From positions 1 to 64,000 of the forward strand of contig NZ_QMKQ01000018.1 of NCBI RefSeq assembly GCF_003287975.1: a stretch of DNA of 64,000 bases, in the 5' to 3' direction. The translations under genes and the position numbers were made by a program. The notes beneath the pieces were generated by a model that did no database searches, had not been told where the DNA came from, and was given only the letters and a program-made list of their open reading frames with translations. Each line of letters opens with the position of its first letter. The first letter of the stretch is position 1. Of the stretch, positions 43,139 to 52,867 are shown one piece after another. Source of the stretch: Arthrobacter sp. AQ5-05 (GTDB lineage: Bacteria; Actinomycetota; Actinomycetes; Actinomycetales; Micrococcaceae).

Positions 43139-45850
43139 CTACTGAATAATTTCCTTCGGCTTGGCGGGCCGGATCAGTTTCGTCATTTCCCGGTAAACTC
43201 GCTCCGAGTTCCCAGCATCGAGGAACTTGAACGTCGATTCCGTGCGTGCAGCGTACTTGGGGTCTCGAGACTCAGTGACGGACGCAATGGTCGCCTGAAC
43301 AGCTATTTCTGCATCCGTGGTCACCGGGCCGAAACCATCATCGTGAAAATCAAAATATCCAACGTCATACGTATGGGATCCAGATTTGATGGCTTCTTGA
43401 TCGAATTGGAAGTAGACGACCGGTACACCACTGTAGGCTGCTTCAAAAGCTGTCGATGAATAGTCGGTTACCAGCACCGCGCTTTCCTGAACAAATTCGG
43501 CAAAAGGCTTTTGATCCCAGTCGAGGACCGCAACTTCCGGGCTCAGATCCATTTCAGCGACATATTCTGCCAGTGATGGATGTGGAAGCAATCCGATGTG
43601 GAAGCCATTGCTTCTCGCGAATTGTGTCAACTGTGGATTAGTTAGAAACGCCCCCCACGAGAGCGCATAATCAGACTCGGCAAACCCTTCAATGCGGCCA
43701 CGGCGTCCCAGCGCATCTGACGGGCCAACGAGGCTTTGCCTCCATGTTGGCGAGACCAATATCCACTTCTTATCCGGGGCATGCGATCGACTAACGAGTG
43801 CATCGTGCCGAGGGAAGCCGGTGAGTTTAACTTCCTTGGTTGAAAAACGGTAGGCCGTATCGTTCCCAACAATTGATTCATACTCAGGGACCGTGCTGGT
43901 TACAAGCAAGTCTATGCGTTTGCCATTGAACCAGTAAGAGAGATCGTGGTCCGTGACCCCATGTTGAAGAAACACAAACTTCCAGCCGGCCTTTGCTGCC
44001 AGCTTCCCCGTCAGCGGATCGGTAACGAATTTGTCAAGGTGCGAAGATGCGTAGATCTTTGCGTTAATTAGGGCAAGCTTGTGATCTTCGGATCCGTGTT
44101 CAAGAAGTTTGAAACCTTCCTGGGAGAGTCGCCCCCAATCAGGCGATTGCCTCTCCAGCACAAACCAGGCATTAACGCGCGGGTGCTTTGTGGATATGTG
44201 ACGGTATAGGTGTTCGGCATTGTCGTTTGCGCGATATATGCGATCCATAAAAATCCACGAATTAAGGTACTTCGCTTTGACCTTCGGGCTGTCAGCCAAT
44301 CGGAGGATCCTTGATTGTACATTCGATTTCTTGATCCATGCATCCTGCAACTGCTTACGAAAGCCAACCCCAATTCGCTGCGCTTTCTTTAATGCACGAA
44401 CCGGCAAGAATTTGGATCGCTTGACCTTTGGCTTAGATGCTTCCTTCGTTAGATCCACACCGGCCAAGGCCTTGCTGACCGTGTACGGCCTGAGACTGTA
44501 GTGCTGACGGGGTGGTCGCCCGATGATCAGCTGTTTCTGAGCCCCATCGAGAGCGATCTCAAAAGTACCGTTGGCCGGAATCCAAATGTATCGATGGCAG
44601 AAGAGTGTCTTACCCAAGAACGTCATCGTTCTCGTCTTAGCGTGACGTGGAGTTACACTCTTACCCTTATAAGTAATCGTTTCTTCGGGCAAAGATCCGG
44701 AATAGACATAGTGCAGGAGGGTCATCTGCTGATCGGTATCCAGCTTTTCTACATAGACTTCACCGGGTCTATGATCAGGCTGCTTATAGCCAAGAATCAA
44801 TGCGTTTCGCAGATCGTCGTCGGTTGCCATAACTTCAAAAGAATGCACGGCAATTTCGGAAATGCCGTCCATGACTTGCCCAACGAGCCTATGGAACTCT
44901 TCTAGAACATTGGCATCCATACTTCGAGAGGGGGCTCCCACCCGGCGATCGCCGCGGTAATACCAGAGCAGGTCGTAAATCAACATCAACTGCAACCACA
45001 GGGGGATATCGCCGCTGGTTGCCTTGGCACGAGCCAAGAGATCAAGGTGACCATGCGTAAGCACCGCACCGTATTTCTCTGCCTTGAAAGCCGAGATTTG
45101 AACCGACGAGTTCCCAGCAGCACGGCGACGGTAGAAATAGTCGCTGCTGGCAACAATTCCGATGACAGGTTCTGCTTGTTGAAGTAAGTAGGACGCCACG
45201 AAATGAGCGTCCTCAAAGCTGAATGTGAGCTCTTCCTGAAACTCATGGCCCAGTCGCTTCAGCTCGCTACTTCGGACAACAGCGGTAGCACCACTCATAT
45301 GGAAAAAGCTCGGGGATCGTTCCAAACTCACGAAACGGTCCCCATCGCGAAATCGGCCGTTTAGCGGATGTGATGCCGAAATCTTACCGCTGGCTTCGTC
45401 AAACCCAACTACACGCGTCGCATACATCGACGCGGTGTCATTGATGTCCGAATCCATGAATGCCGTCAGGTTCTCAAAATAGTCGTCGGCCAAGTAGTCG
45501 TCAGGGTCACAGAAAGTGACCCATTCACCCTTGGCTATCTTTATTCCTACATTTCGCGCCGAGGCTTGGCCGCCATTCACCTTTGTGAGGATCGAGTGCG
45601 CGAGCGATGTACGTTCAGCCCATTCGCGAATCTTTTGCTCGGAGGAGTCTGTCGAGCCGTCCAGCACCAAAATTACTTCGATCGTGTTCGGTGAAGCCTG
45701 CCGATCCAAAGAATCCAGGTAGTCGGCTATGTAGTCTTCGACATTATAGACGGCAGTTACTACGGAAACTTTGGGTGATGATTCTTCACCAACGATTCGT
45801 GAATTGTTTGACACAGACGGGTTGACCTTCTCTACTGATGCAGCATACAC
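43139..45850 (-). CDS. Bifunctional GT2 glycosyltransferase / CDP-glycerol glycerophosphotransferase (TagF-type)
   Basis: A 903-residue fusion. Residues about 25-330 are a GT-A family 2 transferase (VSVVTAVYNVEDYIADYLDS, then FCDPDDYLADDYFENL with the DxD-type metal site). Residues about 530-890 are a teichoic-acid polymerase domain with FLQHGVTDHDLSYWFNG (catalytic His), LTGFPRHDALVS, ILVSPTWRQSL, LLPHPSL and VTDYSSTAFEAAYSGVPVVY. The middle links both. Such fusions build repeating glycosyl-polyol-phosphate polymers. The start is GTG 45850, with TACAAT 8 nt upstream and no ribosome-binding site, so it is probably leaderless; GTG 45814 is an alternative. Confidence 0.85.
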   Translation of the reverse strand: MYAASVEKVNPSVSNNSRIVGEESSPKVSVVTAVYNVEDYIADYLDSLDRQASPNTIEVILVLDGSTDSSEQKIREWAERTSLAHSILTKVNGGQASARNVGIKIAKGEWVTFCDPDDYLADDYFENLTAFMDSDINDTASMYATRVVGFDEASGKISASHPLNGRFRDGDRFVSLERSPSFFHMSGATAVVRSSELKRLGHEFQEELTFSFEDAHFVASYLLQQAEPVIGIVASSDYFYRRRAAGNSSVQISAFKAEKYGAVLTHGHLDLLARAKATSGDIPLWLQLMLIYDLLWYYRGDRRVGAPSRSMDANVLEEFHRLVGQVMDGISEIAVHSFEVMATDDDLRNALILGYKQPDHRPGEVYVEKLDTDQQMTLLHYVYSGSLPEETITYKGKSVTPRHAKTRTMTFLGKTLFCHRYIWIPANGTFEIALDGAQKQLIIGRPPRQHYSLRPYTVSKALAGVDLTKEASKPKVKRSKFLPVRALKKAQRIGVGFRKQLQDAWIKKSNVQSRILRLADSPKVKAKYLNSWIFMDRIYRANDNAEHLYRHISTKHPRVNAWFVLERQSPDWGRLSQEGFKLLEHGSEDHKLALINAKIYASSHLDKFVTDPLTGKLAAKAGWKFVFLQHGVTDHDLSYWFNGKRIDLLVTSTVPEYESIVGNDTAYRFSTKEVKLTGFPRHDALVSRSHAPDKKWILVSPTWRQSLVGPSDALGRRGRIEGFAESDYALSWGAFLTNPQLTQFARSNGFHIGLLPHPSLAEYVAEMDLSPEVAVLDWDQKPFAEFVQESAVLVTDYSSTAFEAAYSGVPVVYFQFDQEAIKSGSHTYDVGYFDFHDDGFGPVTTDAEIAVQATIASVTESRDPKYAARTESTFKFLDAGNSERVYREMTKLIRPAKPKEIIQ

Positions 45851-45858
45851 AGTAGTCC

Positions 45859-45864
45859 ATTGTA
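45859..45864 (-). promoter_or_regulatory. -10 hexamer TACAAT for leaderless transcription of the TagF fusion gene
   Basis: On the minus strand TACAAT lies 8 nt before GTG 45850. A recognisable -35 is absent. Confidence 0.45.
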
Positions 45865-46082
45865 GTGGTCATGGTCGCCGCTTATGGCATTCTCAGACCT
45901 TTGGCACGACCTAAGTTGAAAATCTTGTTCACGCTTGGCTAATAAACTGGCGTCTGCAATCGACGCCCAAGATCTAGCAAGCTCTTCCAACGTCAGCCAA
46001 ACTCCTTGCGCGTCTCGTGCCGTACCCACTTCGATGGTTCAGCCCGGCATCGAAGAGTTCAGCATCGGCTAAAGCACCATCG

Positions 46083-46133
46083 AATGATATGGACAGCATC
46101 GCGGACGCTGGCCACGGTGCAGTCCATATCATT
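46083..46133 (-). terminator. Hairpin downstream of the second Stealth gene
   Basis: AATGATATGGAC (46083-46094) and GTCCATATCATT (46122-46133) are perfect inverted repeats with 27 bp between them, 15 bp after the stop of the minus-strand Stealth gene. A terminator is likely. The rest of 45865-46148 holds no supported gene. Confidence 0.55.
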
Positions 46134-46148
46134 TCCTAGAGTCTCACA

Positions 46149-47555
46149 TCAGTCGTTGGGCGCGGTACCTTCTTGATGACCACCCAAACGCTCAAACGAA
46201 GATGGCCAAGGAAACATCCGTTGGAGGGTCTCGTGAATTACTGAGTTGCGCCTGATCCTTTCCCGGTGACCGACGCTGACCTCGTTGAGACAAAATACTT
46301 GCGGACGTTTCCAAAGGAACAACCTCGCAAGTTTCATGTGCACCTGATCCGAGGCAATGTCGATGTATCGGTAATCGATTTCACCGGGAAACGCTGCGCC
46401 CATAGCGCAACCATAGTAATGCGCGAGGGCGGAGGGAATTGAAAGATCTGTCGCACTTCTAAATTTGGCAAAAGCCGTCTTCCTGGTTTCAACAGGATGC
46501 GATTCGGAAATAGTGGCCAAGGTGCTCTTGAGCTGGGCATGTGCCACGTGTTTGAACTTGTGCGCCGTCGCCTTTCCGAAAGTGGTCTCAAGAAGTCGAC
46601 TGTTGTTCTGCGCTGCCACGTTTACCGGAAGATTCTCGGTTTCCTCGAGGTCAAAGCGGCTCTCTGACAGCGCGAACTTTGGGTAGCCGGTAGGTGTAAA
46701 GAAAACTTGCTGTCCCAACAGTCGACCGAAAAAAACGTCGTCATTGACATAGAGGAACCTTTCCGACAGATTCGGGATCCGATGTAACTGGGACTCGATG
46801 GCGTGGGAATTAAACGTCGGTAATGCGGAACGGTCCTCAAAAATATCTTTATGATCGACCAAAGATATCTTTGGGCTGCTCCCATTCATCCATTCGGGAC
46901 GTTGACCGGCCGTGACCACATAGATGTGGTTGACCCACGGTATAAACGATTCTACGGATCGAAGCGAGTATCGGAGCTCGTCGTGTGAAATGTAACGCGC
47001 TTGGTCATTGGCAGTTGGCAAAAGTACGCCGTCAAATTCAGTTTCGGCTTTGCGTCGTCTCTCCTGCCATTCTTCGTCGGCGCCGTTCACCCATGTATAG
47101 ACCAAATCGATGGGTTCGGGTACCTCGAGCATGGACTTCCTAGCAGGTGCCGTGCCGCCAGGGGTCGCCAGTAGACGTACCCCGATCGCTTCTACAAGGT
47201 CACGGCGGCGACCAACCTGGGACTTGGTCGCGCATTTCCAACCCTCGACGGCTGAAGGGTCCAGAGAGTCCCTGGCAATCGGAACGAGGACAAAGCCCTG
47301 AGATTTCAACTCCCCACAAACTTGCTGCATGTCGCTTGGGCTTACGTAGGCGCGAGCTTCACCGTCTGCCCATAGGACACGGTGGGATTGACTAAGCGAA
47401 CTATTCTCGAAAGCCTTTGCCTGCAGAACTCTGAGGTCGGCTATCGATGCGGTCGAAACCGGAGTCTTGTTGTCGATGAGTTTAATGGCCTGTCGCCAAC
47501 AGCCCGCTGGAACCGCAGCTCCAACGTGACTCTTCCAACGGGACAAGAAACTCAT
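46149..47555 (-). CDS. Stealth family sugar-phosphate transferase (second copy)
   Basis: A 468-residue relative of the gene at 41414. CR1 is IDLVYTWVNGADEEW, CR2 includes SHDELRYSLRSVESFIPWVN, VTAGQRPEWMNG and FLYVNDDVFFGRLL, CR3 is HVAHAQLKSTLATI, and CR4 is CLNEVSVG. ATG 47555 with AAGGATG 6 nt upstream was chosen over the upstream GTG at 47591. Two Stealth genes in one locus suggest two phosphodiester linkages, or alternation of two sugars, in the polymer. Confidence 0.85.
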   Translation of the reverse strand: MSFLSRWKSHVGAAVPAGCWRQAIKLIDNKTPVSTASIADLRVLQAKAFENSSLSQSHRVLWADGEARAYVSPSDMQQVCGELKSQGFVLVPIARDSLDPSAVEGWKCATKSQVGRRRDLVEAIGVRLLATPGGTAPARKSMLEVPEPIDLVYTWVNGADEEWQERRRKAETEFDGVLLPTANDQARYISHDELRYSLRSVESFIPWVNHIYVVTAGQRPEWMNGSSPKISLVDHKDIFEDRSALPTFNSHAIESQLHRIPNLSERFLYVNDDVFFGRLLGQQVFFTPTGYPKFALSESRFDLEETENLPVNVAAQNNSRLLETTFGKATAHKFKHVAHAQLKSTLATISESHPVETRKTAFAKFRSATDLSIPSALAHYYGCAMGAAFPGEIDYRYIDIASDQVHMKLARLFLWKRPQVFCLNEVSVGHRERIRRNSVIHETLQRMFPWPSSFERLGGHQEGTAPND

Positions 47556-47685
47556 ATGCACATCCTTCAAGATATTGCTCTCGACTCGCACGTCTACGGC
47601 AGAGACCTTAACAGTCTATTCAGTTTTCTTTGAAACGAACGACACCTGATACCTAGTCCTAAAAGTACGGACATAGTATGGTGCC

Positions 47686-48912
47686 GTGACTATATTCGAT
47701 CTCCTGAAACGGCAGTCCCACCTCTTGCCCGCGAGAATCCACGCCGTGGCAGTGGAGAAAAAGGTCAGCCGGACACTTAGCAATACCACTCCTGCGCCTA
47801 CAGCTGTGGTGGAATTCGCCGTTTTTTTCGCCGATGGACCTAGCCAAAGCTATCAGCTGGAACAATGGGTCGCACCGTTTGAAGCCCTTCAAAAGCGTGG
47901 CTACGGCGTGTGCCTGCTAGTCATGAATGCGCTTACCGCCCGCAAATTGAACCGGCAGACCAACCTTCCGATACTTTTAACTCGTTCCATGGAACAAATT
48001 GAAACCGCGTTAGCTTCTTGGAACACCCTGGGCATCTTTTACGTCAACAATTCGCAGGCAAACTTCACGATGTTGCGATTCAACGGTCCCGCGCATATAC
48101 ACCTGAGCCATGGCGAGAGCGAAAAGTCATCGATGGTCTCTAACCAACTAAAGGCTTACGACTTTGCATTCATCGCTGGGCTAGCTGCGAGGCGTCGCAT
48201 TATGGCGAATGTCGCACGTATCGATCCGGCAAAGTTAATTGAAATAGGCCGGCCGCAACTCGACGTTCAATTTGCAAGGCCCGCAGCACTGCGCACCAAC
48301 CCACGCATCAGAGTCCTGTATGCCCCTACATGGGAGGGAGATGGACAAAATATGGCCTACAGCTCAATTGTTTCAATTGGTGCCAAGTTGGTCACAGCCT
48401 TGCTAAGCGACGAGCGCTTCACTGTTGTGTTCCGCCCGCATCCCAAGACCGGAAGCAGTTCGGTGGAAGCACGCCACGAATTGGGCCGCATTCGTAAAGC
48501 CATTACTACCGCGATCCATAGGACGCCCGATGCTGGTCATTTCGTCGATAGGGCAGTCGATTCTTCGCTTAGCATCTACGACGCGGATATCGTGCTATGC
48601 GATATTTCGGCTATGGCGATGGACAGCGTGGGTCTAAACAAGCCGCTGATGCTCCTCTATACTTTCCCGACAACGATGACAGACGACCTTGCCATTCGGC
48701 AGTCAGTGTCTACACAGGACGCGAGCAGAATGCTGGCCGAGGAAAACGGAAATCCACTGCTGAGTATCATCGCCACCTTGAGCAAGTCCGAACCGCCGCA
48801 ACAGCAACAAGCTCTGCGCGACGTGATATTCGGTGATCCTGCGTTGGGCAGCGCCACAGAACGGTTTATCGACGCAACACTAACTGTCACGAGTGCCGCT
48901 GATAGGCCGTAG
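47686..48912 (+). CDS. TagB/TagF-like glycerophosphotransferase, on the opposite strand to its locus
   Basis: A 408-residue Glyphos_transf protein, paralog of the gene at 24145: YQLEQWVAPFEALQKR, HLSHGESEKSSMVSNQLKAY with the catalytic His, VLYAPTWEGDGQ, VVFRPHPKTG and ALCDISAM-like ILCDISAMAMDSVG (read VLCDISAMAMDSVG). It is the only plus-strand gene in the glycopolymer locus. TAGTAT (47674-47679) lies 6 nt before GTG 47686 without a ribosome-binding site, the same spacing as the leaderless membrane paralogs. Its 3' end carries an imperfect 28-bp tandem repeat covering the stop codon. Confidence 0.8.
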   Translation: MTIFDLLKRQSHLLPARIHAVAVEKKVSRTLSNTTPAPTAVVEFAVFFADGPSQSYQLEQWVAPFEALQKRGYGVCLLVMNALTARKLNRQTNLPILLTRSMEQIETALASWNTLGIFYVNNSQANFTMLRFNGPAHIHLSHGESEKSSMVSNQLKAYDFAFIAGLAARRRIMANVARIDPAKLIEIGRPQLDVQFARPAALRTNPRIRVLYAPTWEGDGQNMAYSSIVSIGAKLVTALLSDERFTVVFRPHPKTGSSSVEARHELGRIRKAITTAIHRTPDAGHFVDRAVDSSLSIYDADIVLCDISAMAMDSVGLNKPLMLLYTFPTTMTDDLAIRQSVSTQDASRMLAEENGNPLLSIIATLSKSEPPQQQQALRDVIFGDPALGSATERFIDATLTVTSAADRP

Positions 48913-48940
48913 CTGTCACCAGTGCCACTGATGGGCCGTA
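48884..48940. repeat. Imperfect 28-bp tandem repeat across the end of the TagB/F-like gene
   Basis: CTGTCACGAGTGCCGCTGAT-type sequence at 48884-48911 recurs at 48913-48940 with three substitutions. The stop codon of the gene (48910-48912) lies at the junction, so the gene end was duplicated. Confidence 0.8.
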
Positions 48941-49083
48941 TGCAGCTTTCGGAACCCAGGTCCAGTTCAACCTGCGACGTTGGGTTTGCATAGCACCGTC
49001 TCGTAGCGCCATCGTTGACATAGCTATTCGAGCTTCTTCACGGACTTTTGTCCCGCTTCCGGCGCCCATTTGACTTCGGAGCC

Positions 49084-51150
49084 CTACTCGGCAATCGATT
49101 GCAGCGCCTCGTTGAGGTCCGTTTCCAGATAAGGAACGAGCGTCTCTGCGTACGTCGCTGTAATGTGCGATGCATCGAAGTAAACTACCACCCCGCCGAT
49201 AACAGCAGGGCAGACTCCCTCTTGGCAGAAATACCGCGTGGGATCGATGACCGCCACATTCGGGTGCCTGGTTCGATCTGCGGCATCCACCAACGGATCC
49301 ATCCACTCCCATTCTTTGACGCTACCGGAACACTCAGCATTGGCGTTCATCGCCGTCGCAACACAATCCGGAATGTTCTTGAGCGTAGCGCCCGGGAACG
49401 GAGTGTCACGAATAATCAGGATCGGAGTATTGGATGCGCTCCATCGTTTCAAGTAAGTTTCATAGCCTAGTCGAGCCGGGACTTCCGTCGCACCGAGGGA
49501 ATGGCCCACGATTGGGACCGACTGCCGTTCGGAGGTAACAATGAGATCGAACTGGCCGTGGCTGGTCTGATCCAGAACCCATCGACCATAATCGGCGCAT
49601 CCTTGCGACTTGGTTTCGGCATCAAACTTCAAACGGCCATCTGTTGGGTTACATCGGGACGCCAAGAAGGTAGTGATGGTCCAATCTCTATCCTTAGCCA
49701 TTTTGTCGAGTGCGGGCAGCCAATGGCCCGCGTGCGAGTTGCCGACGAGTGCGACCTTGGTCTTGCCGGTTCCATACGTGCATTTTGGCTTTTTTTCAAA
49801 CGGTTCGTTAGACCAACAGCCGTCGGCATAGGCGTCAGACTTGTCAACCTTTGCCAAGGCCGGAGACAGGATCAGTTCCTTGTCCGCTTCGTATTGGCAA
49901 TCGCCACTCTGATCCGCAAGCGCTGCCGCCCCGAAGCAGGGAACTCCCCCGTTAAGCGCGGCCTCAAGGGAAACGGATGCGTTCTCCTCCCGTTTCTGGG
50001 CTTCGCCCGCGACACCAGCGGCGACCAGCGCGACGGAGGCCGTGGCAACCACCAGGAACCTCAGGGGCGTCACCAGTGTCGAGACATCAAGCGTCTTGCG
50101 GAATGCATCCTCGACATACTTCTTGGTGAGCATCGACAGAAGGATGGTTGCGAGGGCCACGGCCACCAGGTCCAAAGCACCCAAGGTGTCTGATAAGAAC
50201 GGTAGCAAGACAATGATCGGCCAGTGCCAGAGGTAGATCGAGTAGGAGTGGTCACCGATAAATCGGAACGGCCAGGAAGCGAGAAATACGGTTGGTGAGA
50301 AGCGAGAGGTCGCCGCAACCCAGATCACCAGTGCCGTCCCCACAACCGGCAGGGCAGCCTGGTAGCCGGGGAAAGGAGTGGCCGAATCGTAGGCGATACC
50401 GGAGCCAATGATCCCGGCAAGGCCGACCCAGGCTATCGCAGCACCGGCCAGCGAGGAACTGAAACGCTGCCGCGGGGCGGGGACCAGTGCCACCATGGCG
50501 CCCAGGGCTAGTTCCCAGGCCCGGGTGAAGGTGGAGAAGTAGGCAACCCCAGGATCAACGGAGGTCAGGTAGATCGAATAGGCGCAGGATAACGCGACAA
50601 TCAGCGAAACGCCGATAAGCACGCATCTCTTGGGTATGAGCTTCTTCCGGACCGCAAACCACCAGAGGGCGGCGATGCAGAGGGGCCAGACGAGGTAGAA
50701 CTGTTCCTCGACCGCCAGTGACCAATAGTGCTGAACGGCCGTGGGCGCGTTGTCCTCGGCCAAATAGTCCACGCTGGTGGCCAACAGGAACCAGTTCTGC
50801 GAGTAGAAGGCAGAGGCGATCGCCTGGAACGTGTTGTCCCGCCAAAACGATTCCGGCGTTAGGAGCCGAACCGCGATGACGGTAGTGAACAGGACCAGCA
50901 TTGATGCTGGAATGAGCCGCTTGATGCGGCGCAGCCAGAAGGTCCCGAACTCCTTGGGGCTGCTGGGCGGATGCTTGATCAGGTGGGAGGTGATCAGGTA
51001 GCCGGAGATCACGAAGAATACGTCTACACCAACGAAGCCGCCGGTGATGCTTTGCGGCAGCAGGTGGTAGATGACAACAAGTCCAACGGCGATGGCGCGT
51101 AGGCCTTGGATGTCGAGCCTGAATTGTGTTCGCGTATTCGTGTTGCTCAT
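49084..51150 (-). CDS. Acyltransferase 3 / SGNH fusion (OafA-like O-acetyltransferase)
   Basis: A 688-residue polymer O-acyltransferase. Residues 1-370 are a membrane acyltransferase-3 domain of about ten segments (FRLDIQGLRAIAVGLVVIYH with the catalytic His, GGFVGVDVFFVISGYLIT, RRIKRLIPAS, HYWSLAVEEQFYLVWP). One more segment (FLVVATASVALVAAGVAG) leads to an extracytoplasmic SGNH domain with VALVGNSHAGHW (Ser) and FDASHITATYAE (Asp, His). Such fusions acetylate wall or exported polysaccharides. A short ATG start at 51150 precedes SNTNTRTQFRLD. Confidence 0.9.
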   Translation of the reverse strand: MSNTNTRTQFRLDIQGLRAIAVGLVVIYHLLPQSITGGFVGVDVFFVISGYLITSHLIKHPPSSPKEFGTFWLRRIKRLIPASMLVLFTTVIAVRLLTPESFWRDNTFQAIASAFYSQNWFLLATSVDYLAEDNAPTAVQHYWSLAVEEQFYLVWPLCIAALWWFAVRKKLIPKRCVLIGVSLIVALSCAYSIYLTSVDPGVAYFSTFTRAWELALGAMVALVPAPRQRFSSSLAGAAIAWVGLAGIIGSGIAYDSATPFPGYQAALPVVGTALVIWVAATSRFSPTVFLASWPFRFIGDHSYSIYLWHWPIIVLLPFLSDTLGALDLVAVALATILLSMLTKKYVEDAFRKTLDVSTLVTPLRFLVVATASVALVAAGVAGEAQKREENASVSLEAALNGGVPCFGAAALADQSGDCQYEADKELILSPALAKVDKSDAYADGCWSNEPFEKKPKCTYGTGKTKVALVGNSHAGHWLPALDKMAKDRDWTITTFLASRCNPTDGRLKFDAETKSQGCADYGRWVLDQTSHGQFDLIVTSERQSVPIVGHSLGATEVPARLGYETYLKRWSASNTPILIIRDTPFPGATLKNIPDCVATAMNANAECSGSVKEWEWMDPLVDAADRTRHPNVAVIDPTRYFCQEGVCPAVIGGVVVYFDASHITATYAETLVPYLETDLNEALQSIAE

Positions 51151-51454
51151 GATCTCTCGTTGCCTAATTTTGATTCCTTGGTCTATTGCGCGGCCATGAC
51201 CGTGGTTCTTGGGGTGGACGGCTCATTCGCCGCTCGTCGAATCTGCGCTTCATCGAGCCCGGGTCTCGGGATCACTTGGTCTAGCTTCCGAAGGGACACT
51301 GTGCGCTGTCCCGACGGTGCCGGGATTCCGGGTAGCAGCCATGCGGATTGCCAGTGACCACCCCCGGAGATCGGCGGCAGGTACGGGATGGCGGACCAGC
51401 ACCGGTGGGACGACATCCCTGATAATGGCCAAATGTCCGGAGGACAGAGACTCC
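51151..51454. other. Intergenic region between tagD and the acyltransferase gene
   Basis: No supported gene on either strand; open frames here have no family character and poor codon use. It should contain the acyltransferase promoter on the minus strand, but no clear hexamers were recognised, nor a terminator for tagD. Confidence 0.4.
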
Positions 51455-51916
51455 CTAGCTGAGCTCCTTGACGATCTGGCTCAGACTATCGAGGGTGTCC
51501 TTCAGCTTGGCGACGTGACGCTCGTCGAACGCACTCAACACTCGCTTCAGTTCGGTCGTGGAGATCCCCGAGGTGCGTGGAAGGTACACAACCTCGACCT
51601 TGTCGCCGAGGTCGTCAAACTTACCCTTCCAATCCTCTCCGATGCCGAAGACATCGACACCGTACTTGGCAATGTCCAGACGCTTCTGATCCCAGTTGTC
51701 TTCCGGAATGGCTTCGTCCACGTACTTGATCGCCCGGACGATCTCGATGCGTTGCTCGAAGGGAACGATGGGCTTCTTGCCCTTGATGGCATTGAATCCG
51801 TCGGTGGACACACCGACAATCAAACGGTCGCCTTTTTCCTTTAGGCGCTTGAGGATGTTCAAGTGACCAACGTGGAAAAGATCGAACGTGCCGTAGGTCA
51901 GAACTGTTTTTGCCAT
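51455..51916 (-). CDS. tagD: Glycerol-3-phosphate cytidylyltransferase (TagD-like)
   Basis: Makes CDP-glycerol (or a related CDP-polyol) from CTP, the donor for TagB/TagF enzymes in this locus. The nucleotidyltransferase motif is LTYGTFDLFHVGHLNILKRL (HxGH), followed by KPIVPFEQRIEIVRAIKYVD, IGEDWKGKFDDL and the RTSGISTTELK signature. With ATG 51916 (GGAG 7 nt upstream) it has 153 residues, slightly longer than Bacillus TagD because of a C-terminal helix. The frame is open further upstream, but through the end of the preceding gene. Confidence 0.92.
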   Translation of the reverse strand: MAKTVLTYGTFDLFHVGHLNILKRLKEKGDRLIVGVSTDGFNAIKGKKPIVPFEQRIEIVRAIKYVDEAIPEDNWDQKRLDIAKYGVDVFGIGEDWKGKFDDLGDKVEVVYLPRTSGISTTELKRVLSAFDERHVAKLKDTLDSLSQIVKELS

Positions 51917-51969
51917 GTTCAACTCCATTTGCTGATTTGCTGCGCTCTGGGACGCAGAGATCGAAGGTC

Positions 51970-52863
51970 TTAGATTACGGGTGGTCTGCCGGCCAACAGC
52001 ATTCGGAGGTGGGTCGACCATTTGAGTTTGCGCCGCGGTGTTGAGTACCAGGGACTTTCCCTCCAGCCCCCCATCCATCCGCTGAAGTACTGTCGCACTG
52101 CTCCGCGATCCTTGCGCAACCGTGCACTCTCAATCAGGGCCCAGCTGCCAACGTAGATCCAGCTAAATGGCCAGTGTAGGTTACGCTTGGCCAGCCACAC
52201 ACGGTTTCTTGCGTTGAGGCGGTAGAACTCCTCGTGTCGACGTTGGTCTACGACGGGGTGGCCGATTCTCATGTCACCGGCGTACCAAACGTGATGACCA
52301 GTGTCCCAGACCCGCCACGCGAGTTCGATTCCCTCGTGGGCGTACCAGAAACCACCGGCCCATCCTCCGGTTTCGTCGAAAATGAACCTAGGCATCATCA
52401 GACAGGTTTCACCCACGTGAAAGACGCGGCTGGATTCCTCCGCCGTGCGTTTGTTCAAACGAGGGATCCAACGTGTCGGATCGTCATCACGTTCGGGGTC
52501 GGTGATCCGTGGCTGGAGCAGCCCCATCTTTGGGTGCAGCTTGAACCGCGTGACGGCTTCTTCGAGAAAGTCCCCATCCAAAAACCATGAGTCGTCATCC
52601 AGGAAGCACAAATACTCCCCCGTCACCAGCGGTACCCCTGCATTGCGGCCTGCCGGGATGCCCAGATTGTCCTCCAGATAATGGGCTCGCACGCCAGAGG
52701 GCAGGCCGATCGGATCCCAGCCATTGCCCACCACCACAACGTCAAGTTTGACGTTGCGCTGGGCAAGGAGGCTCCGGAGGGCGCGGTCCAATTCCGTGGG
52801 TCTGTCGCCCATGGTCAGCACCACGACACCGACCGAAGGAAAATCATCTGCTGGGCTCGTCAT
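51970..52863 (-). CDS. GT2 glycosyltransferase
   Basis: A 297-residue GT-A family 2 enzyme: VGVVVLTMGDRPTELDRALR, NLGIPAGRNAGVPLVTGEYL and CFLDDDSWFLDGDFLEEA carry the nucleotide and DxD metal sites, and GWAGGFWYAHEGIELAWRVW is the acceptor-side ED(E)-type motif. It probably adds a sugar to the exported polymer. Starts 5 bp after the CDP-alcohol phosphotransferase gene in a tightly packed minus-strand operon. Confidence 0.85.
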   Translation of the reverse strand: MTSPADDFPSVGVVVLTMGDRPTELDRALRSLLAQRNVKLDVVVVGNGWDPIGLPSGVRAHYLEDNLGIPAGRNAGVPLVTGEYLCFLDDDSWFLDGDFLEEAVTRFKLHPKMGLLQPRITDPERDDDPTRWIPRLNKRTAEESSRVFHVGETCLMMPRFIFDETGGWAGGFWYAHEGIELAWRVWDTGHHVWYAGDMRIGHPVVDQRRHEEFYRLNARNRVWLAKRNLHWPFSWIYVGSWALIESARLRKDRGAVRQYFSGWMGGWRESPWYSTPRRKLKWSTHLRMLLAGRPPVI

Positions 52864-52867
52864 GGGT

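Noticed and set aside
45832-46029. 65-codon minus-strand frame upstream of the TagF fusion
   Set aside because: A stretch such as GVWLTLEELARSWASI looks protein-like, but there is no clear start signal or homologous family in view, and it overlaps the TagF start; possibly a remnant.
51183-51416. Small frames in the tagD-acyltransferase gap
   Set aside because: Codon use is not like the neighbours and no motif is present.
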